Made by a program: the position numbers and the translations under genes. Positions 18,217 through 25,609 of a stretch of 64,000 nucleotides of DNA are shown here, in pieces. The DNA is from Luteibacter sp. dw_328 (GTDB lineage: Bacteria; Pseudomonadota; Gammaproteobacteria; Xanthomonadales; Rhodanobacteraceae). Each line of letters opens with the position of its first letter. Positions within the stretch are counted from its first letter, which is position 1. A model generated the notes under the pieces. It ran no database searches, had not been told where the DNA came from, and worked only from the letters and a program-made list of their open reading frames with translations. The stretch covers positions 930,001-994,000 of the forward strand of contig NZ_JAAVUW010000001.1 of assembly GCF_018449605.1 (NCBI RefSeq), written 5' to 3'.

Positions 18217-19587
18217 ATGGATACAGTAAGCCGCAGACCGGCCGGCACCGCCGCCGTGCGCGAACCCGTCGCCGACGGCCAGCCGTACGAGCGTGCGGGG
18301 GAAGCCGTCACACTCTCGCTGGACACGGTGCGCATCGGCATTGTCGGATTGGGGTACGTGGGCCTGCCGCTCGCCGTCGAATTCGGCAAGCGGTACGCAA
18401 CCCTCGGATTCGACATCAATTCCGGTCGCATCGAAGAGCTCCGTCGCGGCCATGACGTCACGCTGGAGGTGGATGGCGAGGAGCTTGTCGCCTCGCGTCG
18501 GTTGCGTTTTTCCTCAGGAATCGACGATCTGGCCGAGTGCGATGTCTACATCGTCACCGTGCCGACGCCGATCGACGACGCTCGGCGGCCGGACCTTACG
18601 CCACTGATGCGCGCGAGTGAGACCCTCGGCAAAGTGCTCAAGCGCGGCGACATCGTGGTCTATGAATCGACGGTTTATCCGGGCTGCACCGAAGAGGTCT
18701 GCGTGCCCATCCTGGAGAAATTCTCCGGCCTCGTCTTCAACGAAGATTTCTTTGCCGGCTACAGTCCGGAACGCATCAACCCGGGCGACAAGACGCATCG
18801 TGTTACGGGAATACTCAAAGTCACCTCGGGATCGACCCCGGCCACGGCGGACTTCGTCGACGCGCTGTACCGCTCGGTGATCACGGCAGGCACGCATCGG
18901 GCCAGCTCGCTGAAGGTAGCCGAGGCCGCCAAGGTGATAGAGAACACCCAGCGTGATCTCAACATCGCCCTGGTCAACGACCTCGCCATTCTCTTCAACA
19001 AGCTGGGCATCGACACCCTCGAGGTGCTCGAAGCCGCCGGCACCAAGTGGAATTTCCTGCCTTTCCGGCCCGGATTGGTCGGCGGACACTGCATCAGCGT
19101 CGACCCTTACTACCTGACCCACAAGGCGCAGCAGGTCGGCCACCATCCCGACGTAATCCTCGCCGGCCGGCGCACCAACGACGGCATGGGCACGTACATT
19201 GCCTCGGAAGTGGTACGGCTGATGGTGCGCAAGGGGATCAATCCCGTGCGCGCCCGGGTCCTGATCCTCGGCCTGGCCTTCAAGGAAAACTGCCCGGACC
19301 TGCGCAACACCCGCGTGGTCGACATCATCAACGCCCTCGACACCTATGGGGTCGGCGTGGACGTGCACGACCCCTGGGTGCGTGCCAGTGAGGCCGAGCA
19401 CGAATACGGCATCACGCCCATGGCCGATCCGGCGCATGGCGCCTATGATGCCGTTGTCGTCGCCGTGGGCCATCGCGAATTTGTCGCCTTGGGCGCCACA
19501 GGCATCCGCGCCTTCGGCAAGGCCGATTCCGTGGTCTACGACGTCAAGTACGTGCTGCCGCGCGATGCGGTGGACGGACGGCTTTGA
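18217..19587 (+). CDS. UDP-N-acetylhexosamine 6-dehydrogenase (TviB/WbpO-like)
   Basis: 456 residues. It oxidises C6 of a UDP-HexNAc (UDP-GlcNAc or UDP-GalNAc) to the uronic acid with two NAD+. Motifs: RIGIVGLGYVGLPLAVEFG (NAD site, from about residue 38), VYIVTVPTPID, YESTVYPGCTEE, and the catalytic cysteine in GGHCISVDPYYL (about residue 291). Family resemblance is strongest to Vi-antigen TviB and WbpO rather than UDP-glucose dehydrogenase. The first ~35 residues are extra relative to homologs, so a later non-ATG start is possible. It is followed 16 bp later by the epimerase, reproducing the tviB-tviC pairing. Confidence 0.88.
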   Translation: MDTVSRRPAGTAAVREPVADGQPYERAGEAVTLSLDTVRIGIVGLGYVGLPLAVEFGKRYATLGFDINSGRIEELRRGHDVTLEVDGEELVASRRLRFSSGIDDLAECDVYIVTVPTPIDDARRPDLTPLMRASETLGKVLKRGDIVVYESTVYPGCTEEVCVPILEKFSGLVFNEDFFAGYSPERINPGDKTHRVTGILKVTSGSTPATADFVDALYRSVITAGTHRASSLKVAEAAKVIENTQRDLNIALVNDLAILFNKLGIDTLEVLEAAGTKWNFLPFRPGLVGGHCISVDPYYLTHKAQQVGHHPDVILAGRRTNDGMGTYIASEVVRLMVRKGINPVRARVLILGLAFKENCPDLRNTRVVDIINALDTYGVGVDVHDPWVRASEAEHEYGITPMADPAHGAYDAVVVAVGHREFVALGATGIRAFGKADSVVYDVKYVLPRDAVDGRL

Positions 19588-19603
19588 CCGCGGCCTCTCC
19601 AGC

Positions 19604-20614
19604 ATGAAAGTCCTCGTCACCGGCACCGCTGGCTTCATCGGTTCGCACGTGGCCATGCGTCTGCTCGAGCGCGGCGATGAAGTGATCGGCTTCGACAGCC
19701 TGTCGGACTACTACGACGTGGAACTGAAGAAGGCACGGCTGGCACGTTTCGCCAACCAGCCGGGCTATACCCATATCCACGCCGATCTCGCCGACCGCGA
19801 CGCCGTCGAAAACGCCTTTGTCACGCACAAGCCGCAACGTGTGGTCAACCTCGCGGCGCAGGCCGGCGTGCGTTATGCCGCGGAGAATCCGCACGTCTAC
19901 ATCGCCAGCAATGTCACCGGCTTCCTGCACGTCCTCGAGGGCTGCCGTCGTCACGGCGTGGAGCACCTGGTCTTCGCCTCGACCAGCTCGGTTTACGGCG
20001 CGGATACGCGCATGCCCTTCTCCGAGCACCAGCCGACCGAACATCCACTGACGCTCTATGCCGCCTCGAAGAAAGCCAACGAACAGATGGCGCACAGCTA
20101 CGCGCATCTCTACGGCGTGCCCTGCACCGGCTTGCGCTTCTTCACCGTCTACGGCCCCTGGGGCCGCCCGGACATGGCGCTGTTCCTGTTCACCAGGGCG
20201 ATCCTTGCCGATGAACCGATCCAGGTTTTCAACCATGGTCATCACAAGCGCAGCTTCACCTATGTCGACGACATCGTCGAAGGCGTATTGCGCACGCTGG
20301 ACCAGATACCCGAAAAGAATGTGAACTGGTCGGGCGACCGACCCGATCCGGGCTCCAGCGGCGTCGCGCCCTACCGTATCTACAACATCGGCAACGAAAA
20401 GCCGGTGGAGCTCATGCAGTACATCCGGGTGCTCGAGAAATGCCTTAAAAAAACGGCACGCATGGAAATGCTCCCCCTGCAGGCCGGTGATGTACCCGAC
20501 ACCGAAGCCAACGTTTCCGCCCTGGTCCAGGCCACCGGCTATCTGCCCAAGGTGGACGTCAGCGAGGGCGTGGGCAAGTTCGTGGATTGGTATCGGGGTT
20601 ACTACCGGGCGTAG
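19604..20614 (+). CDS. NAD-dependent UDP-sugar 4-epimerase (TviC/GalE family)
   Basis: 336 residues of the extended SDR family. GTAGFIGSHVAMRLLERG is the NAD-binding motif; the catalytic triad is in STSSVYG and YAASKKANE. Other signatures are FFTVYGPWGRPDMALF and KRSFTYVDDIVEG, which are typical of UDP-glucuronate/UDP-GalNAcA 4-epimerases. Together with the preceding dehydrogenase it would supply UDP-GalNAcA, or a similar uronate, to the surface polysaccharide. ATG at 19604 is directly before the family N-terminus. Confidence 0.9.
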   Translation: MKVLVTGTAGFIGSHVAMRLLERGDEVIGFDSLSDYYDVELKKARLARFANQPGYTHIHADLADRDAVENAFVTHKPQRVVNLAAQAGVRYAAENPHVYIASNVTGFLHVLEGCRRHGVEHLVFASTSSVYGADTRMPFSEHQPTEHPLTLYAASKKANEQMAHSYAHLYGVPCTGLRFFTVYGPWGRPDMALFLFTRAILADEPIQVFNHGHHKRSFTYVDDIVEGVLRTLDQIPEKNVNWSGDRPDPGSSGVAPYRIYNIGNEKPVELMQYIRVLEKCLKKTARMEMLPLQAGDVPDTEANVSALVQATGYLPKVDVSEGVGKFVDWYRGYYRA

Positions 20615-20675
20615 GACTCGCCGCACAACAAGAACAACAACAACACACGACTCACGACGCTGGGAGATACACCCC

Positions 20676-22346
20676 GTGATCATCGACTACCTCGACAGGT
20701 CGGCCGCTGCCGACTATCAGGCGGATCTCTGTGTCATTGGCGCGGGCCCTGCCGGCATCGCGATTGCACGGTCCTTCATCGGCACCTCGACCACGGTCTG
20801 CCTGATCGAAGGTGGCGGCCTCACTGGCGAGGATCGCAGTCAGTCGCTCTACGAAGGAAGCTCCGCAGGGAGCACCCCATTCGACGCCGGCACCTCGCGC
20901 ATGCGCGTCTTCGGGGGAAGCTGCACGCTCTGGGGTGGTGGCTGCATCCCGCTGGCCAATACCGATCTCGAGCCGCGCGACTGGGTGCCCGATAGCGGCT
21001 GGCCGTTGCGTTATGCCGACCTCGCACCGTGGTACGCGAAGGCGCGTGAGTTCTGCCAGATCGAGCCGGAACACGCGTTTCGCCCCGGAACGTTCGACGG
21101 GCCGACGCCGCGAGTCCCGCTCGATCTCGACGCCGAGGCCATGGTCAACTTCATCTTCGCGCGCAGCCCGATCACCTTCGGTGACGCATACCGCGACGCC
21201 CTCGGCCAGGCGGCCAATGTCACCGTGCTGCTGCATGCCAACGTGATGGAACTGCGCGCGAGCGAGAACGCGACGACGGTAACCGACGCCACGATCGGCT
21301 CGCTCGACGGGCGGCGCGGGCACGTGCGTGCGCGGCATTACGTACTGGCCGCGGGCGGCATCGAAAACGCGCGCATACTGCTGCTCTCCGACAGTGTGGC
21401 GCCGAAGGGATTGGGGAACGATCGCGACCTTGTCGGCCGCTACTTCATGGACCATCCCAGCGGTGCAATCGGCAGCATCCGGTCGGAACACCCTGACCGC
21501 CTCACCCGGCCCTACGAGCGCACGATAGGCAAGATACGCGCATCGGTCGCCTCGGAAATCGGCCTTTCACCGGCAGCCCAACGCGAGCACCACACCCTCA
21601 ATGCGCGCGTCCATCCGTTCGCGGTGGAGGGTGACGTACCCCGCGGCATCCGCGCCCTGCGCGATGTACGCGCCGCGTTGCGCCCGCCGGCGCGCGATGA
21701 AGCCACCTTGCTGGAAGCGCGCCTTTCAGCGGCCCTGCAGAACGGGCCAGGCGGTGCGGCAGCCATCGCCATGCCACAGAACCTTGCGATCAGTGCGATG
21801 CGACTCGGCCTGCACATCGGTGATGTCATCCGCGCGGTGGCGTCAAAAGTGAGCGACCGTCCCACGGTGGGCAGCGATCGCGTGGAGCTCGTCGGCTTCT
21901 TCGAGCAGGCCCCGAATCGCGACAGCCGTGTCACGCTCGACGACACGCGCGACGCACTGGGTCTGCGCCGTGTCCGCGTGGACTGGCGCCTCACCGAACT
22001 CGACCGGCATACGCATCGCGTACTCGGTGCATTGACGGGCGATCGCCTGGCGCAGGCCTGCGCGGGACGGTTCGACGCCGCTGCATGGACAACCGACGTC
22101 GATGCGCCTTCGGAAGTGCACGGCACGGCGCACCACATGGGCACCACGCGCATGGCCGAGGACGCGACACAAGGCGTCGTCGACACCCAGGGCAAGGTCC
22201 ACGGCGTCGCCAATCTTCATGTCGCCGGCAGTTCGGTGTTCCCCACCGGTGGTTGGGCATTCCCGACCTTCACTCTGATCGCGCTGAGTCTTCGTCTGGC
22301 GGAACAACTGCGTGTGTTGTTGAGCGTCGCCGAGTCCGGCCTGTAA
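20676..22346 (+). CDS. GMC-family FAD oxidoreductase in EPS locus
   Basis: 556 residues. FAD-binding motif DLCVIGAGPAGIAIARSF near residue 17, GGSCTLWGGGC near residue 80, and the GMC C-terminal block with HHMGTTRM and VAGSSVFPTGGWAFPT near the end. GMC enzymes oxidise alcohols such as sugar hydroxyls. The GTG start at 20676 is chosen for GGGAG upstream and because the FAD motif follows at the usual distance; the frame extends backwards through the epimerase end. Lying between sugar-nucleotide genes and the initiating transferase, it may modify a glycan or precursor; the true substrate is unknown. Confidence 0.87.
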   Translation: MIIDYLDRSAAADYQADLCVIGAGPAGIAIARSFIGTSTTVCLIEGGGLTGEDRSQSLYEGSSAGSTPFDAGTSRMRVFGGSCTLWGGGCIPLANTDLEPRDWVPDSGWPLRYADLAPWYAKAREFCQIEPEHAFRPGTFDGPTPRVPLDLDAEAMVNFIFARSPITFGDAYRDALGQAANVTVLLHANVMELRASENATTVTDATIGSLDGRRGHVRARHYVLAAGGIENARILLLSDSVAPKGLGNDRDLVGRYFMDHPSGAIGSIRSEHPDRLTRPYERTIGKIRASVASEIGLSPAAQREHHTLNARVHPFAVEGDVPRGIRALRDVRAALRPPARDEATLLEARLSAALQNGPGGAAAIAMPQNLAISAMRLGLHIGDVIRAVASKVSDRPTVGSDRVELVGFFEQAPNRDSRVTLDDTRDALGLRRVRVDWRLTELDRHTHRVLGALTGDRLAQACAGRFDAAAWTTDVDAPSEVHGTAHHMGTTRMAEDATQGVVDTQGKVHGVANLHVAGSSVFPTGGWAFPTFTLIALSLRLAEQLRVLLSVAESGL

Positions 22347-22361
22347 CGCTGGTGTTACAGG
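22340..22361 (+). terminator. Stem-loop at end of GMC gene
   Basis: CCTGTAAC and GTTACAGG form an 8-bp perfect stem with loop GCTGGT, overlapping the GMC stop codon. It is followed by G-rich sequence, not a T-tract, so it could be a weak or rho-assisted terminator or an mRNA-stability element rather than a classical terminator. Confidence 0.4.
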
Positions 22362-22464
22362 GGGGCGATACACCGATGCATCAGGCGGCCGTTTGGCCTA
22401 GCCGTGCGACGACCGGAAGTGCAATCGACAGAACGTGCCCAGGTTTCTAGCCTCCATGTATCGA

Positions 22465-22481
22465 CACGTTCGGACAACGTG
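22465..22481. promoter_or_regulatory. Inverted repeat before glycosylphosphotransferase gene
   Basis: CACGTT-CGGAC-AACGTG, 6-bp arms with a 5-bp spacer, ends 14 bp before the ATG at 22496 and just upstream of the GGAGGGG ribosome-binding region. It could be an operator or a hairpin affecting translation of the initiating transferase. Confidence 0.4.
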
Positions 22482-22495
22482 CGGAGGGGAACACG

Positions 22496-23896
22496 ATGAT
22501 CCGTCTTTTCAGACAGCCGATCGTTCGCTGGCTTATCCTGATGGGTGCCTGTGAACTGCTGTTGCTGGCCGCCTCGCTCAACGTCGCGACCTATATCCGG
22601 TTCGCCCCATCGCCCGACGACCTCGCCGCATCGACACAGACACTGACCGCGCGTGCGGTGATGTTCGCGGCGGTGATCTTCTTGGGCATGGCGGCACTCG
22701 GCGAATACCGCTCCACGTTGCGCATGAGCTGGCGGGGCCAGCTCGCACGCCACGCCATCGCCTTCGTGCTGGGCGGTCTTGCCCTGGTGGTCGGCTACTA
22801 CGTGATTCCGCAGGCCTATGTCGGTCGCGGCGTGCTCGGCATGGCACTGCTCATCGCCTTCGTCGCCACGGCGGCCTTTCGCGGCCTGTTCATGCGACTG
22901 GTAGAGATGGAGTCGCTGAAGCGACGCGTGGTGGTGCTAGGCGCGGGACAACGCGCCGCGCAGATCCACAACCGCATGCGCCGTCGCTCGGACCGCCGCG
23001 GCTTCTGCCTCATCGGCTACCTGCAAGGCCCGAACGAAACCGTCATGGTGCCCGAGAACCTTCTCCTGGCGCGCGATGAATCCTTGGCCCAGCTCGCGCG
23101 TCGCGAACACCTCAACGAGATCGTGGTCGGCGTGGACGATCGCCGCGGCAGCCTGCCGATGGACGACCTCCTCGCCTGCCGTCAGCTCGGCGTGCAGATC
23201 ACCGACCTGACGACCTTCGTCGAGCGCGAGGCGGGTCGTGTGCAGCTGACCATGCTCGACCCTTCGTGGCTGGTTTTCTCCGGCGGCTTCAACGCATCAC
23301 CGGCGGCTGTCTTCCTGAAACGTAGCTTCGACATCGTCGCTTCGCTCGCGATCGCCCTGCTCTGCTGGCCAATCATGCTTGGCGTGATGCTTTTCATTCG
23401 CGTGGAGTCCGGACGCGGCCAGCCCATTTTCTACCGTCAGGAACGCGTCGGCGAGCATGGCCGTCCCTTCTGGCTCTACAAGTTCCGCAGCATGCGTACC
23501 GACGCCGAGATGGACGGCGTGGCACGTTGGGCAAAGAGCAACGACGACCGGATAACGCGCGTCGGCCGGATCTGCCGCAAGCTACGCTTCGATGAGCTGC
23601 CGCAGCTGTGGAATGTGATCCGTGGCGACATGAGCATCGTCGGTCCGCGCCCGGAACGTCCGCAGTTCGTGTCGGACCTGGAAACGAAGATCCGCTATTA
23701 CAACCTGCGCCACAGCATCAAGCCGGGTCTCGCCGGCTGGGCGCAACTGAGCTATCCCTACGGTGCTTCCGAGGAAGATGCCGCGGAGAAGCTCAAGTAC
23801 GACCTCTTCTACGTGAAGAACCACAACCTCTTCCTCGACATGGTGATCCTGATCGAGACGGTCGAGGTGGTGTTGTTCGGCCGCGGAGCGCGCTAA
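22496..23896 (+). CDS. Initiating polyprenyl glycosylphosphotransferase (EpsB/GumD-like, TIGR03013 type)
   Basis: 466 residues. Four N-terminal transmembrane helices, a nucleotide-fold region (RRVVVLGAGQRAAQIHNRMR), then a fifth helix and the bacterial sugar-transferase catalytic domain from about residue 275 (KRSFDIVASLAIALLCWP, YKFRSMRTDAE, KLRFDELPQLWNVIRGDMS, VGPRPERP). It should place the first sugar-1-phosphate on undecaprenyl phosphate at the inner membrane. The length and sequence resemble the sugar transferases of XrtA/exosortase-type EPS loci (TIGR03013). Its 3' end overlaps the convergent J-domain gene by 4 bp. Confidence 0.9.
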   Translation: MIRLFRQPIVRWLILMGACELLLLAASLNVATYIRFAPSPDDLAASTQTLTARAVMFAAVIFLGMAALGEYRSTLRMSWRGQLARHAIAFVLGGLALVVGYYVIPQAYVGRGVLGMALLIAFVATAAFRGLFMRLVEMESLKRRVVVLGAGQRAAQIHNRMRRRSDRRGFCLIGYLQGPNETVMVPENLLLARDESLAQLARREHLNEIVVGVDDRRGSLPMDDLLACRQLGVQITDLTTFVEREAGRVQLTMLDPSWLVFSGGFNASPAAVFLKRSFDIVASLAIALLCWPIMLGVMLFIRVESGRGQPIFYRQERVGEHGRPFWLYKFRSMRTDAEMDGVARWAKSNDDRITRVGRICRKLRFDELPQLWNVIRGDMSIVGPRPERPQFVSDLETKIRYYNLRHSIKPGLAGWAQLSYPYGASEEDAAEKLKYDLFYVKNHNLFLDMVILIETVEVVLFGRGAR

Positions 23897-24399
23897 GGCG
23901 TGGATGCCATGCTGACGGTTTCGGTCGCGGCATCGTCGTCATCCGTGCCGCCGACGGGAATCAGCGACCATGCGATCACCGCGACAATCACCAGCGCGGC
24001 AAGCCAGAGCCAGCGAGTGCGCCATGCCCGCAGGGGCGTTTCCTCGAAGCGTTCGTCGCCACCCTGCGTGCCTGAAGCAGCGACGGCCGCGGTGGGCAGA
24101 TCGTTCTCGACATATACGGCGGTTTCCGTGCTATCCGCCACTAACACGGCAGTACGCGGTAACGCCGCCGCGCCGGGCAAGCGCCCATGACGCCGGTGGA
24201 ATTCCATCGCCGCGCTGTATTGAGCCGTAAGGCGCTGAAGACGCGCGGCGGCGAGGGTGTCGGCGCGGCTGCCGCGACGGCGATCCGGATGCCAGGCTGC
24301 AACGTGTCGCCGGTAGGCCTGCTTGAACTCGGCCAACGAGCAGTTCGGCTCCAGGCGGAGCTTGCCGTAAAGGTCGAGAAAGTCGGTTTCATCGGCCAC
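23893..24399 (-). CDS. Membrane-anchored J-domain (DnaJ-like) protein
   Basis: 168 residues. An N-terminal J domain (about 6-60, FLDLYGKLRLEP, KQAYRRHVAAWHPDR) has the essential HPD at residues 37-39. One transmembrane helix lies near the C-terminus (about 128-148, WLWLAALVIVAVIAWSLIP), followed by an acidic tail (GGTDDDDAATE). So a cytoplasmic J domain tethered to the inner membrane by a C-terminal anchor is expected, recruiting DnaK there. The GTG start at 24399 follows AGGGGAG; upstream ATG at 24471 adds unrelated residues. Confidence 0.82.
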   Translation of the reverse strand: MADETDFLDLYGKLRLEPNCSLAEFKQAYRRHVAAWHPDRRRGSRADTLAAARLQRLTAQYSAAMEFHRRHGRLPGAAALPRTAVLVADSTETAVYVENDLPTAAVAASGTQGGDERFEETPLRAWRTRWLWLAALVIVAVIAWSLIPVGGTDDDDAATETVSMASTP

Positions 24400-24423
24400 C
24401 GTGCGGCTCCCCTGTCGCGACGT

Positions 24424-24442
24424 GCACGACGTATCGTCGTGC
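24424..24442. promoter_or_regulatory. Inverted repeat between divergent genes
   Basis: GCACGACG-TAT-CGTCGTGC, perfect 8-bp arms around a 3-bp centre, placed 25 bp upstream of the J-domain gene start and 69 bp upstream of the secreted-protein gene at 24511. A candidate operator for one or both. Confidence 0.4.
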
Positions 24443-24510
24443 GAACCGTCGCCCGGCCAAGGGTGGCCCACGCCCGGACACCTTGCAAGTACAACTTTTG
24501 GAGAGGGCCG

Positions 24511-25233
24511 ATGCGCCAGGCACGCCGATTCATGCTGGCAGGGCTCCTGCTGGGAGTATCTGTCATGTCATTCGCCACCGATGCCCCACCCCCCTCGCTC
24601 GGCGCCCACGTCTTCCTTGGCCAGGGCGAGGGTCTGGGCGTCAGCCCTGCCGTGACGCCGGCTGTGGACACCCAGGCAACCGGAAGCGTGTTCGTCGTGT
24701 TCAACGCGGGCTACAGCAACAATGACAGCCCACCGGTCGATAGCTACGGAAACCGGTGGAAAGCCTTGGGCCACCCCCTCACCTATGCCGACTATGGGGA
24801 TCGATTCGATGTCCGCGCCTATGTGGCCGTGGCGGGAAAAGGTGGTCCCGCGCACACGGTTTCCATTGCCAAGCCCGGCGAGCCCAAAGGCGAACTATCT
24901 TTACCCTTCGTCGAAGTGCGCAACGCATCGCGCGTACAGGCCTTTGCGCAGAACTACGCTGACAAGGCACTCATCGTCGCCAGTGACGACATCACCGTCG
25001 ATGGCCCGGCGACGCTACTGGCTTTCTGGTGGGGCGACGGTGGCGTCAAGAGCATGACGGCAACACCTGGCGACGGCTTTCAACTCATTGATGCCTTCGT
25101 GCAGCTACCCGACGAAAGTGGCGTCCAAGGCGCGGTGGCCTGGCGTCAGGTGAATGCCGCAGGTACCTATCGCGTGCATTGGACCGTCGCACCCGTGCAA
25201 GGTGCCGCCCTCTGGATCATCGCGATCCGCTGA
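24511..25233 (+). CDS. Secreted protein of unknown function
   Basis: 240 residues with a clear Sec signal peptide (1-22, MLAGLLLGVSVMSFA). The rest is beta-rich, without cysteines or recognisable motifs: GSVFVVFNAGYSNND, VDSYGNRWKALGHP, WRQVNAAGTYRVHWTV. The start follows GGAGAGGG. I do not recognise the family. It precedes the autotransporter and Ig-like repeat genes, and a TGTCCGAWWTCGKACR palindrome begins 6 bp after its stop. Confidence 0.75.
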   Translation: MRQARRFMLAGLLLGVSVMSFATDAPPPSLGAHVFLGQGEGLGVSPAVTPAVDTQATGSVFVVFNAGYSNNDSPPVDSYGNRWKALGHPLTYADYGDRFDVRAYVAVAGKGGPAHTVSIAKPGEPKGELSLPFVEVRNASRVQAFAQNYADKALIVASDDITVDGPATLLAFWWGDGGVKSMTATPGDGFQLIDAFVQLPDESGVQGAVAWRQVNAAGTYRVHWTVAPVQGAALWIIAIR

Positions 25234-25238
25234 GCGGC

Positions 25239-25254
25239 TGTCCGATTTCGGACG
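25239..25254. promoter_or_regulatory. Palindrome TGTCCGATTTCGGACG (site A)
   Basis: One of four sites matching TGTCCGAWWTCGKACR in this window. It is 6 bp past the stop of the 24511 gene, 108 bp upstream of site B. Confidence 0.5.
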
Positions 25255-25346
25255 TTCGTGAGTGCTGACGGATCGCCTGCGGCCCTTTCGCGTCGCCGCT
25301 CGATTCAAATGACGGACAACATGAGGTCGATACCTGTCACGGTACC

Positions 25347-25362
25347 TGTCCGAAATCGTACG
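25347..25362. promoter_or_regulatory. Palindrome TGTCCGAAATCGTACG (site B)
   Basis: Second site. Its right flank (GGCGCCTACAACCATCGACC, then TATTTTCTTC) matches the right flank of site D, so the similarity extends over about 50 bp. Confidence 0.5.
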
Positions 25363-25609
25363 TTGGCGCCTACAACCATCGACCTATTTTCTTCGCAATT
25401 ACATGGGATTAGCTTTGGTTCCCGACACCCAGGGCCGCGGCGAGTCGAAGGAAACGCCACGGAATATGCAGGGAGCAAGGCCGCTTCAGTCTGCGCAGGG
25501 ACGCCAAGGGCACGGAGGCCTCAGACTGAGCACGAACGCGCAAGGGACGCTGGATGCATAGAGCGCACCTCGCACGCGGCCCCGCGGTGTCGACCCACGA
25601 GAAACCCCG

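Larger units (their letters stand above)
25234..25609. other. Intergenic region with two palindromes, no gene
   Basis: Between the stops of the secreted-protein gene and the convergent autotransporter gene. It contains two copies of the TGTCCGAWWTCGKACR palindrome (25239, 25347). The second copy and its downstream flank (CGCCTACAAC, then CCTATT and a T-rich run) match the promoter region at 28484, although no convincing gene follows here. A possible 120-codon frame (25258-25620) has low-complexity basic composition and I do not accept it. It may be a relic of a duplicated promoter. Confidence 0.6.

Noticed and set aside
18217-20614. Full Vi-antigen locus
   Set aside because: Only the TviB/TviC-like pair is present; the rest of the Vi genes are absent and such pairs occur in many O-antigen and EPS loci.
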